Positions 1-9,053 of a stretch of DNA of 64,000 bases are shown one piece after another (position 1 is the stretch's first letter; every line of letters begins with the position of its first letter). A program made the translations under genes and the position numbers. The notes under the pieces were generated by a model. It had not been told where the DNA came from. It ran no database searches and was given only the letters and a program-made list of their open reading frames with translations. This stretch comes from Actinocatenispora thailandica (GTDB lineage Bacteria; Actinomycetota; Actinomycetes; Mycobacteriales; Micromonosporaceae), in the NCBI RefSeq assembly GCF_016865425.1, contig NZ_AP023355.1, positions 5,392,198 to 5,456,197 of the forward strand, written 5' to 3'.

Positions 1-1
1 C

Positions 2-130
2 GCGGTGAACGACTTCTACTGGGAGCTGTTCGGCACCAGCCGCACCACGCCGTACCCGGCCGGCCGGATCGACCCGTTGGTCACGGGCCTGCCGCCGCTC
101 CCGGCGCCGCGCCCCGCCGCAGCACCGTGA
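2..130 (+). CDS. 3' end of an unidentified gene (partial)
   Basis: Only the last 42 codons are in the window; the frame enters at the left edge and ends at a TGA at 128-130. The visible C-terminus reads AVNDFYWELFGTS and then becomes rich in proline and alanine. I do not recognise the family. A strong inverted repeat begins 4 bases after the stop, which supports a true gene end here. Confidence 0.5.
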   Translation, partial: AVNDFYWELFGTSRTTPYPAGRIDPLVTGLPPLPAPRPAAAP

Positions 131-133
131 GCC

Positions 134-177
134 GCCCGACCGGCCCGCGAGGATCACCCCGGGCGGGCCGGTCGGGC
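134..177. terminator. Bidirectional hairpin terminator candidate
   Basis: Perfect 15-bp inverted repeat (GCCCGACCGGCCCGC at 134-148 and its reverse complement at 163-177) with a 14-base loop. It lies in the 55-base gap between two convergent genes. There is no T-tract, which is common in high-GC actinomycetes. Function is inferred from position and symmetry. Confidence 0.7.
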
Positions 178-185
178 CGACGGGC

Positions 186-1406
186 TCAGTCCTCGACGGC
201 CTGGTACAGGGTGGTCCAGAAGTCGTGGAACGCCCACGCGGAGTTGGGGTTGGAGGTACCGACCTGGGTGAGCAGGATCCCGACCAGGTCGTTCGCCGGA
301 TCGGCGTAGGTCGAGGTGCCGGCCCCACCGTCCCAGCCGAACTGCCCGACCGGCGCGTAGTCGCCCCGGTAGGTGCGGACCGCCATCCCGAAGCCCCAGC
401 CGCCGTGCTGCCCCTGGCCGAACGAGATGTGCACGTTGTCGCGGGCCAGCTTGGTCCGGGCCGCGTTCTGCTCGGGCGTGAGCCGGTTGGTGGTCATCAG
501 CTCGACCGCGGGCCGCGACAGGATCCGCTCGCCGCGGTGCATCCCGCCGTCGAGCAGCATCCGGAAGTAGGCGTAGTAGTCGTCCACAGTGGACACCAGG
601 CCGCCACCGCCGCCCTGGAACGCCGGCAGCGCGCTGTGCCGCCCGCCCTCGGCCTCGTCCCAGACGTGGAACTCACCGGACTGCGGGTCCGGCGCGTACA
701 GCGGCCCGAACCGGTCCATCTTGTCGGCCGGCACCCAGAACCCGGTGTCCCGCATGCCCAGCGGGTCGAAGATCCGCTCCCGCAGGAACGCGTCGTAGGT
801 CTGGCCGGTGACCCGCGCGACGAGCACCCCGAGCAGGTCGCTGGCGATCTGGTACTGCCACTGCGCACCGGGCTGGTGCATCAACGGCAGCGTGCCCAGC
901 CGGCGCAGCCACTCGTCCGGCTCCGGCTGCGGCTCGGGCATGTTGGGGGTCAGCCCCAGCTCGAACACCTTGTTCATGATCGGCGTACCGAGCGAGGTCA
1001 TGTCCATGCCGAGCCCGAACGTGGAGGTCAGCACGTCTCGTACGGTGATCGGCCGGTGCGCCGGCACCGTCTCGTCCAGCGGTCCGTCGAGACGCTTCAG
1101 CACCTGCCGGTCGGCCAGCTCCGGCAGCCACTCGTCCACCGGGTCGTCCAGCCGCAACCGGCACTCGTCCAGCAGCACCATGCCGGCCGCGATCGACACC
1201 GGCTTGGAGGTGGACGCCATCCGGAAGATCGTGTCGCGCCGCATCGCGGCGCCGCCGTCCTTTCGCATCGTGCCCAGCACCTCGACGTGCGTCTGGTCAC
1301 CCTGGCCGACGAGCGCGACCAACCCCGGAATCCGGCCGGACTCGACATGCCGGACCAGCACCTCGCGCAGCCTGCGCAACCCGGCCTCGGACAGACTCTT
1401 TCCCAT
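186..1406 (-). CDS. Serine hydrolase, class C beta-lactamase/esterase family
   Basis: This 406-residue protein belongs to the penicillin-binding/class C beta-lactamase-like hydrolases. The SxxK motif is STSK at residues 65-68 (FRMASTSKPV). A Tyr in WQYQIASDLLG is in the place of the second motif, and GWDGGAGTS near the C-terminus takes the place of the KTG/HxG motif. No signal peptide is visible, so a cytoplasmic esterase or amidase is more likely than a secreted beta-lactamase. The ATG at 1406 is preceded by GGGAGAG at a good distance. Upstream are a good -35/-10 pair and a 20-bp perfect palindrome, so the gene is probably repressed by a dyad-binding regulator, perhaps the divergent one at 1662. 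The substrate is unknown. Confidence 0.85.
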   Translation of the reverse strand: MGKSLSEAGLRRLREVLVRHVESGRIPGLVALVGQGDQTHVEVLGTMRKDGGAAMRRDTIFRMASTSKPVSIAAGMVLLDECRLRLDDPVDEWLPELADRQVLKRLDGPLDETVPAHRPITVRDVLTSTFGLGMDMTSLGTPIMNKVFELGLTPNMPEPQPEPDEWLRRLGTLPLMHQPGAQWQYQIASDLLGVLVARVTGQTYDAFLRERIFDPLGMRDTGFWVPADKMDRFGPLYAPDPQSGEFHVWDEAEGGRHSALPAFQGGGGGLVSTVDDYYAYFRMLLDGGMHRGERILSRPAVELMTTNRLTPEQNAARTKLARDNVHISFGQGQHGGWGFGMAVRTYRGDYAPVGQFGWDGGAGTSTYADPANDLVGILLTQVGTSNPNSAWAFHDFWTTLYQAVED

Positions 1407-1432
1407 GTCGCTCTCCCTGATGCCGCCAGCAA

Positions 1433-1452
1433 CGTTCAGGGATCCCTGAACG
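1433..1452. promoter_or_regulatory. 20-bp perfect palindrome, operator candidate
   Basis: CGTTCAGGGATCCCTGAACG is its own reverse complement. It lies between the -10 element (1459-1464) and the start codon (1406) of the serine hydrolase, at about +1 to +20 of the predicted transcript. That is a classic position for repressor binding. The divergent regulator gene at 1662 is the obvious candidate ligand; this is inference. Confidence 0.7.
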
Positions 1453-1458
1453 CCCGGA

Positions 1459-1487
1459 ACGCTACATTGCGTTTATGAATCCGTCAA
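1459..1487 (-). promoter_or_regulatory. Sigma-70-type promoter of the serine hydrolase
   Basis: On the minus strand TTGACG (1482-1487) is separated by 17 bases from TAGCGT (1459-1464), close to the actinobacterial housekeeping consensus TTGACN-N17-TANNNT. The surrounding 1440-1600 region is clearly more AT-rich than the genes. A start near 1452 would place the palindrome at the beginning of the transcript. Confidence 0.65.
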
Positions 1488-1661
1488 CGTAGCTTCGGTG
1501 TCGAAGTTCCTTGTCAATGCGTGCGATATTGAGAGTATTGCAATGGCTTTGGAGCTGAACGCAAAGATGATGCGTCGGTTGTGTTGCAATGAGAAGAGCG
1601 CTGGACACCGCACCGCGCAACCCGCGCGGCGTTCGGCCGGACGAGGAGGAGGCGAGCGTCG

Positions 1662-2381
1662 ATGCCCGGAGGCAGGCTCACCGACGAGGACCGTCGGCAG
1701 ATCGCGGCCGGCCTGGCCGAGGGGCTCGGCTACGCCGCGATCGGCCGCCGGCTGGGCCGGCCGGCCTCGACGATCATGCGCGAGGTCACCCGCAACGGCG
1801 GACCGGGCGGCTACCAGGCGGACCGCGCCCGGCAGGCGACCCGCCGGCGAGCACACCGGCAGAAACGCGCACCGGAGCGCGCGCCGGCGCCGGAGCAGAG
1901 CCATGACCGGGATCCGCGGCAGGTCGGGGCGCTGTCGGAGTCGTTGACCGCCCTGTTCGAGCGCCAGGGCCTGCCCCCGATGGCGGCCCGGGTCCTGGCC
2001 TGCCTCTACCTCACCGACTCCGGCGCGCTGACCGTCGCCGACCTGGTACGGCAGTTGCGGGTCAGCCCGGCGTCCATCTCGCACGCGGTCGGGTTCCTGG
2101 AACAGCAGGGACTGCTCGGCCGGCAACGGATCGCCGGCGCCCGCCGGGAGCGGTACGTCGTGGACGACGAGATCTGGGTCCGGTCCACGCTGGCCGCGGC
2201 ACGGATGAACGACGAGCTGGTGACCGCATGGCAGCACGGGGCCGACGTACTCGGCAGCGAGACACCAGCGGGCGCCCGCTTCGCCGCCTCGGCCGAGTTC
2301 CTGTCCCTGGTCAGCGACGCTCTCCGGCGGAGCATCGAACAGTGGCAGGAGCACCGGGACGATCGCACCGACCGACCCTGA
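1662..2381 (+). CDS. Chimeric regulator: IS30-type HTH plus MarR/GbsR-like winged helix
   Basis: This 239-residue protein has two DNA-binding modules. Residues 1-60 (LTDEDRRQIAAGLAEGLGYA then IGRRLGRPASTIMREVTRNG) match the N-terminal helix-turn-helix of IS30-family transposases. No DDE catalytic domain follows. After a basic, proline-rich linker, residues about 85-150 (ARVLACLYLTDSGALTVADL, LRVSPASISHAVGFLEQQGL) form a MarR/GbsR-like winged helix, and the C-terminus is helical, perhaps for dimerisation. The ATG at 1662 follows a GAGGAGG-rich stretch. It is divergent from the serine hydrolase, with the 20-bp palindrome between them, so control of that gene is likely. An effector cannot be read from the sequence. 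Confidence 0.75.
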   Translation: MPGGRLTDEDRRQIAAGLAEGLGYAAIGRRLGRPASTIMREVTRNGGPGGYQADRARQATRRRAHRQKRAPERAPAPEQSHDRDPRQVGALSESLTALFERQGLPPMAARVLACLYLTDSGALTVADLVRQLRVSPASISHAVGFLEQQGLLGRQRIAGARRERYVVDDEIWVRSTLAAARMNDELVTAWQHGADVLGSETPAGARFAASAEFLSLVSDALRRSIEQWQEHRDDRTDRP

Positions 2382-2421
2382 CCTGGATCGCACCGCCGCG
2401 CCGCCGCAGTGGGCCGATGCC

Positions 2422-2440
2422 GGCCGGCCCCGGACCGGCC
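2422..2440. terminator. Possible hairpin between convergent genes
   Basis: GGCCGG (2422-2427) pairs with CCGGCC (2435-2440) inside a GC-rich 103-base gap between the convergent regulator and NRPS genes. The stem is short and such sequences are common at this GC content, so this is weak. Confidence 0.3.
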
Positions 2441-2484
2441 GGGACAGGCGGGGACGAGGCCGGCCGAGGCAGGCGGGCGTGGGG

Positions 2485-5400
2485 TCAGCGGGGGCCGGGG
2501 CCGGGGCGGCGGGACGCGTTGCGGCGGCGCAGCGCCGAGCGTTGCCGGGCGCGGGTCAGCGCCGAGTCGTCCGCCGAGCCGTCCAGGTGCTCGGCCAGCG
2601 CGCGAATGTTGGGGAACCGGAACAGGTCGACCACCGGTACCGGCCGGCCGATCCGAGCAGCGATCCGGCTGCCGGCCTCCACCATCGACAGCGACGTCGC
2701 ACCGAGTTCGAAGAAGTTGTCGGTGGCGCCCACCTCGGCCCGGTCCAGCAGCGCCCGCCACACCTCGGCGACCAACCGTTCGGTGTCCGTCACCGGCGCC
2801 ACCGCCCCGGTCGTCCCGGCCGGCGTTACCGCCCCGGTCGTCCCGGCGGGCATCACCGCCCCGGTCGTCCCCGTCTGCGACACCGCCCCGGCCGTCCGGG
2901 TCGGCACCTCCGGAGCGTCGCCGGCGCCCGAGGTGTCGAACCGCGGCCCCACCTCGCCGGTGACCGCATCCGGCGCGGCGGCCAGGGCACCGATCAGCGC
3001 CACCAGGCCGTCGAGCAGCGCGTGCATCCGCTCCGGCCGGTACAGGTCGGTGTTGTAGGCGGCCTCCAGCACGAACCGTCCGTCGCGCTCGGTCAGGTAC
3101 AGGGTGAGGTCGAACGGCGAACCCGGCACCGGCAGCCGCACCGGCGCGACCTCCAGCCCGGCCAGCTCCAGCCGCGGCTCGGCGAAGTTGAACACGTTGA
3201 ACAGCACCTGCACCAGCGGCGCCCGGGACGGATCGCGCGCCACCCCGAGCGCGGCGACGATCTCCTCCAGCGGGGCACCCGGGTGGGCCTCGGCGGCGAG
3301 CACCTCGCCCAGGCAGTACCGGATGTCGTCGGCGAAGCTGCCGCCGGTGGCGCTGCGCAGCCGCAGCGGCACGATGTCGACGAAGAAGCCGACCAGGTCG
3401 GTGAACGCGGTGCGGCGACGGTCGGCGACGACGGCACCGACCACATGGTCGGTGCGGCCGGTCAGCCGGCCCAGCGCCACCCCGATCGCGGCGAGGACCA
3501 CGACCGACGGGGTGGCGCCGTACCGCGCGGCGACGGCCCGTACGTTCGCGTCCGTCGCGGCCGGCAGCGGCGCCGCGAGCACCGCACCGGCGTAGGTCTG
3601 CACCGGCGGGCGGGGCCGGTCGCGGGGCAGGTCGAGCACGGTCGGCGCGTCCGCCAGGTGCTCGGTCCACCAGGCCAGGTCGGCGGTGCCCCGCGCGGAG
3701 TCCCGGTCGGCCCGCCAGGCGGCGTAGTCGGCGTAGCTGGCCGGCAGCGGCTCGGCGTCGATGCCCGAGTATCCGGCGGCAAGCTCCCGGTACAGCACCG
3801 ACTGGGACCAGCCGTCGGCGACGGCGTGGTGCAGCACCAGGCACAGCACGTGCTCGGTCGGGCCCAGCCGGAGCAGTTCGGCGCGCCACGCCGGGCCCGC
3901 CGCGAGGTCGACGACCGTACCGGCGCGCTCGCGCAGCGCGGCGGGCAGCTCGTCCTCGGTGAGATCGGTGACCGGCAGCGGAACCTCGCCGCTAGGGTCG
4001 CAGACCGGCCGCGGAACACCGTCGTGCTGCTCGATGCGCCAGCGCAGCACCTCGTGCCGGTCGGAAAGCCGGCGCAGCGCGCGGCGCAGCGCCGGGACGT
4101 CCAGCGGGCCGCGGAGGCGTTCGGCGAACGCGATGTTGTAGGCGGCGGAGTCGGGGGCGAGCTGGTCAACGAACCACAGCCGCCGCTGCGAGGGCGACAG
4201 CGTCGGCGGGTTGCCGCTGGTCGGCTCCGGGCCGGTCAGCGGCCCGGCGGCGGCGAGGCGGGCGGCGATGCCGGCCGGGGTGCGGCCGGTGAACACGTCC
4301 TCGACGGTGACGTCACGGGCGAACTGCTCGCGCAGCTCGGCGACCAGCCGCATCGCGGCGAGCGAGTGCCCACCGGCGGCGAAGAAGTCGTCGTCCGGGC
4401 CGGGACTGCCGCCCAGCACCCGGGACCAGGCGGCGGCGACCGGGTCGGCCGGCACGGCCACCGATCCGATCGGCGCCAAGGCTCGCAGCGCGTCCCGGTC
4501 CACCTTGCCGACCACGGTGAACGGCAGCGCCTCGAGCCGCACGTACCGCCGCGGCACCATCGTGTCGGTCAGCCGCCGGGCGGCGTGCGCGACGAGCGCG
4601 TCGTCGGCCGGCGCGGTCGCCGGGGCGAGGAACCCGACCAGTTCCGGGCCGATCGGGCCGGGCAGTGCCAGCACCGCGGCCTGGGTGACGTCCGGGTGCG
4701 CCTGCAGCACCGCCTCGATCTCGCCGGTCTCGACCCGCTGACCGCGGATCTTCACCTGACCGTCCCGGCGGCCGAGGAACTCCAGTTGGCCGTCCGGCCG
4801 CCGCCGGGCCAGGTCGCCGGTGCGGTACAGCCGAGCGCCGGGTCGGCCGGACAGCGCGTCCGGGACGAACCGTTCGGCGGTCAGCCGGGGCGCGTCGAGG
4901 TAGCCGTACGCCACTCCCGGGCCGCCGATCAGCAGCTCACCGGCCTCGCCGTCGGGCACCGGCCGCAACTGCTCGTCGACCAGGTACGCGGCGTGCGTGC
5001 CCACCGGCGTCCCGATCGGCGGCTCCCCGTCCGGCGCCCCGTGCAGGTCGGCGGCCAGCACGAACACCGTCGTCTCGGTCGGGCCGTACACGTTGAACAG
5101 GCGACGCTCCCGCCAGCGCCGCACCAGCGTCGGCGGCAGCGCCTCGCCACCGACCACGATGGTGCGCAGCGTCGGCAGCGCCACCGGGTCGAGCAGCGCC
5201 AGTACCGGCGGGGTCGCCACGCACCAGGTGACCTCGTGCGCGGCGGCGAAGGCGACCAGCCGGGCCGGGTCGATCCGGTCCCGGTGGCCGACCAGCGCGA
5301 CGGTGGCGCCGGTGGTCAGCGTCAGGAACAGGTCCATCACCGAGGCGTCCCAGCTCAACGAGGTGAGCCCGAGCAGCCGGTCGGCGGCGGTCGCCCCGGT

Positions 5401-5924
5401 CATCGCCCGGCAGGCGTCGACGAACTCCAGCACGCTGCGCTGGCTGACCAGGACGCCCTTCGGGGTGCCGGTCGAGCCGGACGTGTAGGTGAGGTACCCG
5501 AGTCGGTCCCGGCCGGGCGGGCCGGCCGGCACCTCCGCCAGCGGCAGGGGCACCGCGGGGACCTCCACCAGCGGCACGTCGACCGGGCCCAGCGCCTCCC
5601 GGCCGGCGGCATCGACCACGATCGCGTCCACCCGCGACTCGGTCACCAGGTGCCGCAACCGGTCCCGCGGGTGCGCCGGGTCCAGCGGGAGGTAGCCAGC
5701 GCCGGAGCCCAACACCCGAGCACCGCGACGACCATCTCGACGCCGCGCTCGGTGCACACCCCGACCAGCCCGGTACCACCGGCCGGCAGCGTCGCCGCGA
5801 GGGCACCGGCCCGGCCGAGCAGCGACGCGTAGCTCTCGGCGCGCTCCCACTGCCGTACCGCGGTCGCGTCGGGTGTCGCCCGCGCCTGCGCCAGGACCAG
5901 CGCGAACAGGCTCTCGTCAGCCAT
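2485..5924 (-). CDS. NRPS, A-T-C-T (apparent frameshift in A domain)
   Basis: Last gene of the leftward operon. Residues 1-500 are an adenylation domain (YTSGSTGTPKG, YGPTETT, YRTGD, GKVDRDAL), about 518 is a carrier Ser (GGHSL), 590-1010 a condensation domain with an intact HHAVADG (near 700), and about 1077 a second carrier Ser (LGATSLS). A domain-less C-T therefore ends the protein, so its carrier must be loaded in trans or accept a non-amino-acid partner. By GrsA alignment the A-domain pocket reads DAMVVGVVFK, which suits a hydrophobic residue but matches no code I know. The start ATG (5924) overlaps the upstream stop by 8 bases. The frame breaks at 5715-5717 after MVVAVLG; one extra G restores [20 protein letters not shown], the normal A2 motif and spacing, giving about 1146 residues. 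A sequencing error is more likely than a dead gene. Confidence 0.85.
2801..2908. repeat. Four tandem 27-bp repeats in an NRPS linker
   Basis: Four 27-bp units (2801-2827, 2828-2854, 2855-2881, 2882-2908) encode the repeated linker TTGAVxPAG between the C domain and the last carrier domain of the NRPS. The first three units share ACCGCCCCGGTCGTCCC; the fourth has diverged. It looks like linker growth by slippage. Confidence 0.8.
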
Positions 5925-8900
5925 CCATCGCCTCCGCGTCGGTGATCTGCAGCCGCAGCTCGCTGAAGTACCGGCGGCCGGCGGCGTCGGGCACCCAGCA
6001 CTCGTCGGGGGTGGGCAGCATCTCGGTGACCGACACCGGTACGTCCCGGCCGGCCCGGGTGCGCGCCCCGCGCGCCGCGTTGCACAGCGCCACCGCGAAC
6101 TGCGGGCTGGTCAGGTCGACGAAGAACGGCTTGATCTCGGTGTCGATCTTGACATAGACGCGCTCCGGCAGCCCCAGCTCGGCCCGCCACCGGCGTACCG
6201 CGAGGTAGCGAGCGGCGTCGCCGCGGGCGGCGGCGAGCCCGCTGCGGTCCACCGTGGTACGCCAGGTCTCCCGGCTGACCACCAGCCGGTCGATGGACAG
6301 CCGGGCGGTGTGCGCGGCCGGTGCCAGCAGCTTGAACCCGTCCACCGCATGCATCGCCAGCAGCGCCGAGAACAGCTCCAGCAGCGGCCGTCGCCGGCCG
6401 GCCGGGTCGGTCGCGACCAGCCCGCCGTCCTGCTCGGTGACCAGCACGCCGCTGGCCGGTAGGTGCCCCGGTGTGGCGGCGACGGGGCCGGGCGCGACAC
6501 CCAGGTGCGCGTCGTCGGCGTCGGCGAGGCTGTGCGCGACCCGGCCGGTGTGCCGCGGCCAGTCCGGCGGGTACAGCAGCCGCACCCGGCCCGGCCCCAG
6601 GTCGGCGGCGAGCGCGGCGCGCAGCCGGTCGGCGTCCGGATGCCATTCGGTGAACACCGCGCAGTCGAAGGTGGGCCAGGCGACGTGCATCTCGCCCAGC
6701 ACCACCTGGTAGTCGCCGCGCCGCAACGCGGCCACGTCGGTCGCGCAGAGCTGCAGGTCCGGGCTGTGCACGAAGCCGGCCGACCAGCCGGGCCGCTCGG
6801 CCGGGAACGCCGCGGCGACCGCGGGCGCCAGTTCCGCCGCGCTGCGCCGGACCGGGCCGTCGCCGGTGTCGCCGAACAGGCCGGCCCAGCGCGCCGCGAA
6901 CTGCGCCGCGACCGCGTCGACCGGCCGGTCCCCGCCGCCCCACAGCGGGCCCTGCGCCAGGTACCACAGGTCGGACAGCCGCACCGGACCCGGCTCGGCG
7001 GCCAGTTCCCGGTACAGCTCGTGCAGCGCGTCGCCGTACGCGTCGGCGAGCGCCACGGTCAGCCAGCGCGCCGCCCGCAGCAGGATGTCCAGCGGCCCGG
7101 CCAGCTCGTCGAGCAGCGGGCGGCCGAACACCACGTCGAGGTCACGGTCGGTGTCCTCGTAGCACAGCGCCCGGCCGGCGTAGGTCTGCCCGGCCCGCCG
7201 CTGCGCCGGCTGGCCGGTCACCGCCTCGAACGTCTCGGCCAGCCCGCCGAGCGCGGCGCGCAGCGCCTCCGGGTCGCCGGCCGCGGCAGCCACCGCGTCC
7301 CGGGCCGCGTCCAGCCGGTCCAGGCCGCGCCGCGCGCTGCCGCGCTCCGGTTCGGTGCCGATCGCGGCGATCCGCTCCCGCAGCACCGCCTCGGCGTCCG
7401 GGTGCAGCGGCAGGTCGGCGCCCCAGCGCAGCAACCCCTGCCGGACCAGGCCGTCGAGCAGCAGGTACCCGTCGTCGGCGCGGCGCAGGCCCAGCTCCGG
7501 CGCGGTCGACAGCTCGGCGACCACCTCGACGGCCGGCCTGCCGTCCGCCGCCGACAGCGCCGCCGCGGCCGCCGCGGACAGCGACACCGGCGGTTGCGCC
7601 GGCCGGTACGCCAGCCTGCCGTCCCGGTGGATCTCCGGCGAGACCACCACCGGCAGCCAGCGCCGGATCGCCGGATCGTCGGCGAGCCGCTGCGCGTACG
7701 CGTCGAGTGCCCAGGTCTCGTAGTGCACCCGGCGGCGCCGGGTCAGCCCGCTGCCGGGCCGGACCGTGGCCACCTCGGCCAGCTCCGGATCGACGGTGAC
7801 CCAACAGGTCGGGCCGAAGAAGCCGATCGTGTCGTTCTTCCCGCAGTACCGCTGCCAGTAGCGGATCAGCGCGGTCTCCCGCTCCCGCCGCTTGGACGGG
7901 CGGCCGGTGCCGCGGCCGGGCAGCAGGTGGTCCAGGCCGGTCAGCGCGTTGAGGTTCTGCCAGCCGACCGCCTCGCGCAGCAGCGGATCCGCGGCCAGCT
8001 CGGCCGCCACCGCCGAACCCCGCGCCACCGCAGCCTGGTACGCGGCAACGAAACGGTCGTCGTGGACCGCCCGCTGCGGGTCGACCGGTACCAGCGCGTC
8101 GGCGGTCGCGGCGAGTTCCGGCGCGGCGAACCGGTCCAGCCCGGCGGCCGGGAACCCGGTGCCGCGCAGCAGCGCGTCCCGCCACACCGACCAGCCGGTG
8201 TCCCCCAACGGCGCCCGGTGGTCCGCCGACCGGGTCGCACCGGATCCGGCAGCGGACGCCGGTGCGCCGGGCGGCCGGCCGGCCGGCGAGCGGCCGGCGT
8301 GCAGGTCGTCCCGGATCAGCGTGGCCAGCTCGGCGAGCGCATCGTGCGGGAAGAAGTGGCCGCCGGGCAGCTGGTGCCCGCGAACCTCGGTGTCGGTGTG
8401 TCGCTGCCAGCCGGCCAGCCGCGCCGGCGGTACCGCCTGGTCGGACGCGCCGGCGAAGGTGGTCACCGGGACCGGCAGCGGCCCCCGCGGCTGGTACCGG
8501 TACGCCTCCAGCCAGGCCAGGTCGGCCCGCAGCACCGGCAGCAGCAGGTCGAGCAGGTCCGGCGCGTCGAGCAGTTCGGTGGGCATCCCGCCGGCCGCGA
8601 CCACCCGGGCCACCAGCCGGTCGCGGGCAGCGCCGCGATGTTGTCCAGCGGCCCGTCACCGGCCTCGTCGGGTGGCCGGCCGGCGGCCACGAACAGCCGC
8701 TCCGGCAGCCGGTCACCGCGCTCGGCCAGCACCCGGGCCACCTCGTAGCCGAGCCGGGCGCCCAGCGAGTGCCCGTACAGCGCGAACCGCGGGCCGGCGT
8801 CGGCCACGATCGCGTCGGCGATCGCGACCGGATCCAGTGTCAGCGGCTCGCCGTACCGGCCCTCCCGGCCGGGCAGCTTCACCGGGACGATCTCCACCTC

Positions 8901-9053
8901 GGCACCGAACGCGGCCGGCCAGTGCCGGAACGCGCTGGCGCCGGCGCCGGCGTAGGGCAGGCAGTACAGCTGCCAGGTGGCGTCGGGGCGCCGCGCCGGC
9001 CGCGGGAACCAGCGGTCCACCGCGGTGCGGGCGGCGTCGTCGATCCCGGTCAT
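5917..9053 (-). CDS. Type II thioesterase fused to LanB-like (lantibiotic dehydratase N) domain
   Basis: About 1045 residues in two parts. Residues 1-260 are a type II-like thioesterase of the alpha/beta hydrolase fold: LYCLPYAGAGAS, nucleophile Ser near 94 in YGHSLGARLGYE, catalytic His near 233 in GGHFFPHD. After a Gly/Pro/Ala linker, residues 300-1045 resemble the N-terminal tRNA-dependent aminoacylation domain of lantibiotic dehydratases (CGKNDTIGFFGP near 406, then KIDTEIKPFFVDLTSPQFAV and the terminal YFSELRLQI). The elimination (SpaB_C) domain is absent, as in peptide aminoacyl-tRNA ligases. No lanthipeptide precursor or cyclase is nearby. The ATG at 9053 overlaps the PKS stop (ATGA). 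The frame breaks inside the thioesterase at 8625-8627; adding one C to that run gives NIAALPRDRLVARVVAAGG and rejoins Ser and His in one chain. Confidence 0.8.

Noticed and set aside
1662-1860. Remnant of an IS30 transposase
   Set aside because: The HTH is followed in frame by a full winged-helix regulator with a good start signal; no DDE domain or terminal inverted repeats are seen.
5708-5723. 8-bp imperfect duplication (GTGCTCGG/GTGTTGGG on the coding strand) as cause of the first NRPS frameshift
   Set aside because: Removing 8 bases restores the frame but shortens the A2 region; adding one G gives the normal motif length, and the same lesion type fits the other three sites.
5917-9053. Lanthipeptide (class I) gene cluster
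   Set aside because: The LanB-like region lacks the elimination domain, and no precursor peptide or LanC-like cyclase is present in the tightly packed operon.
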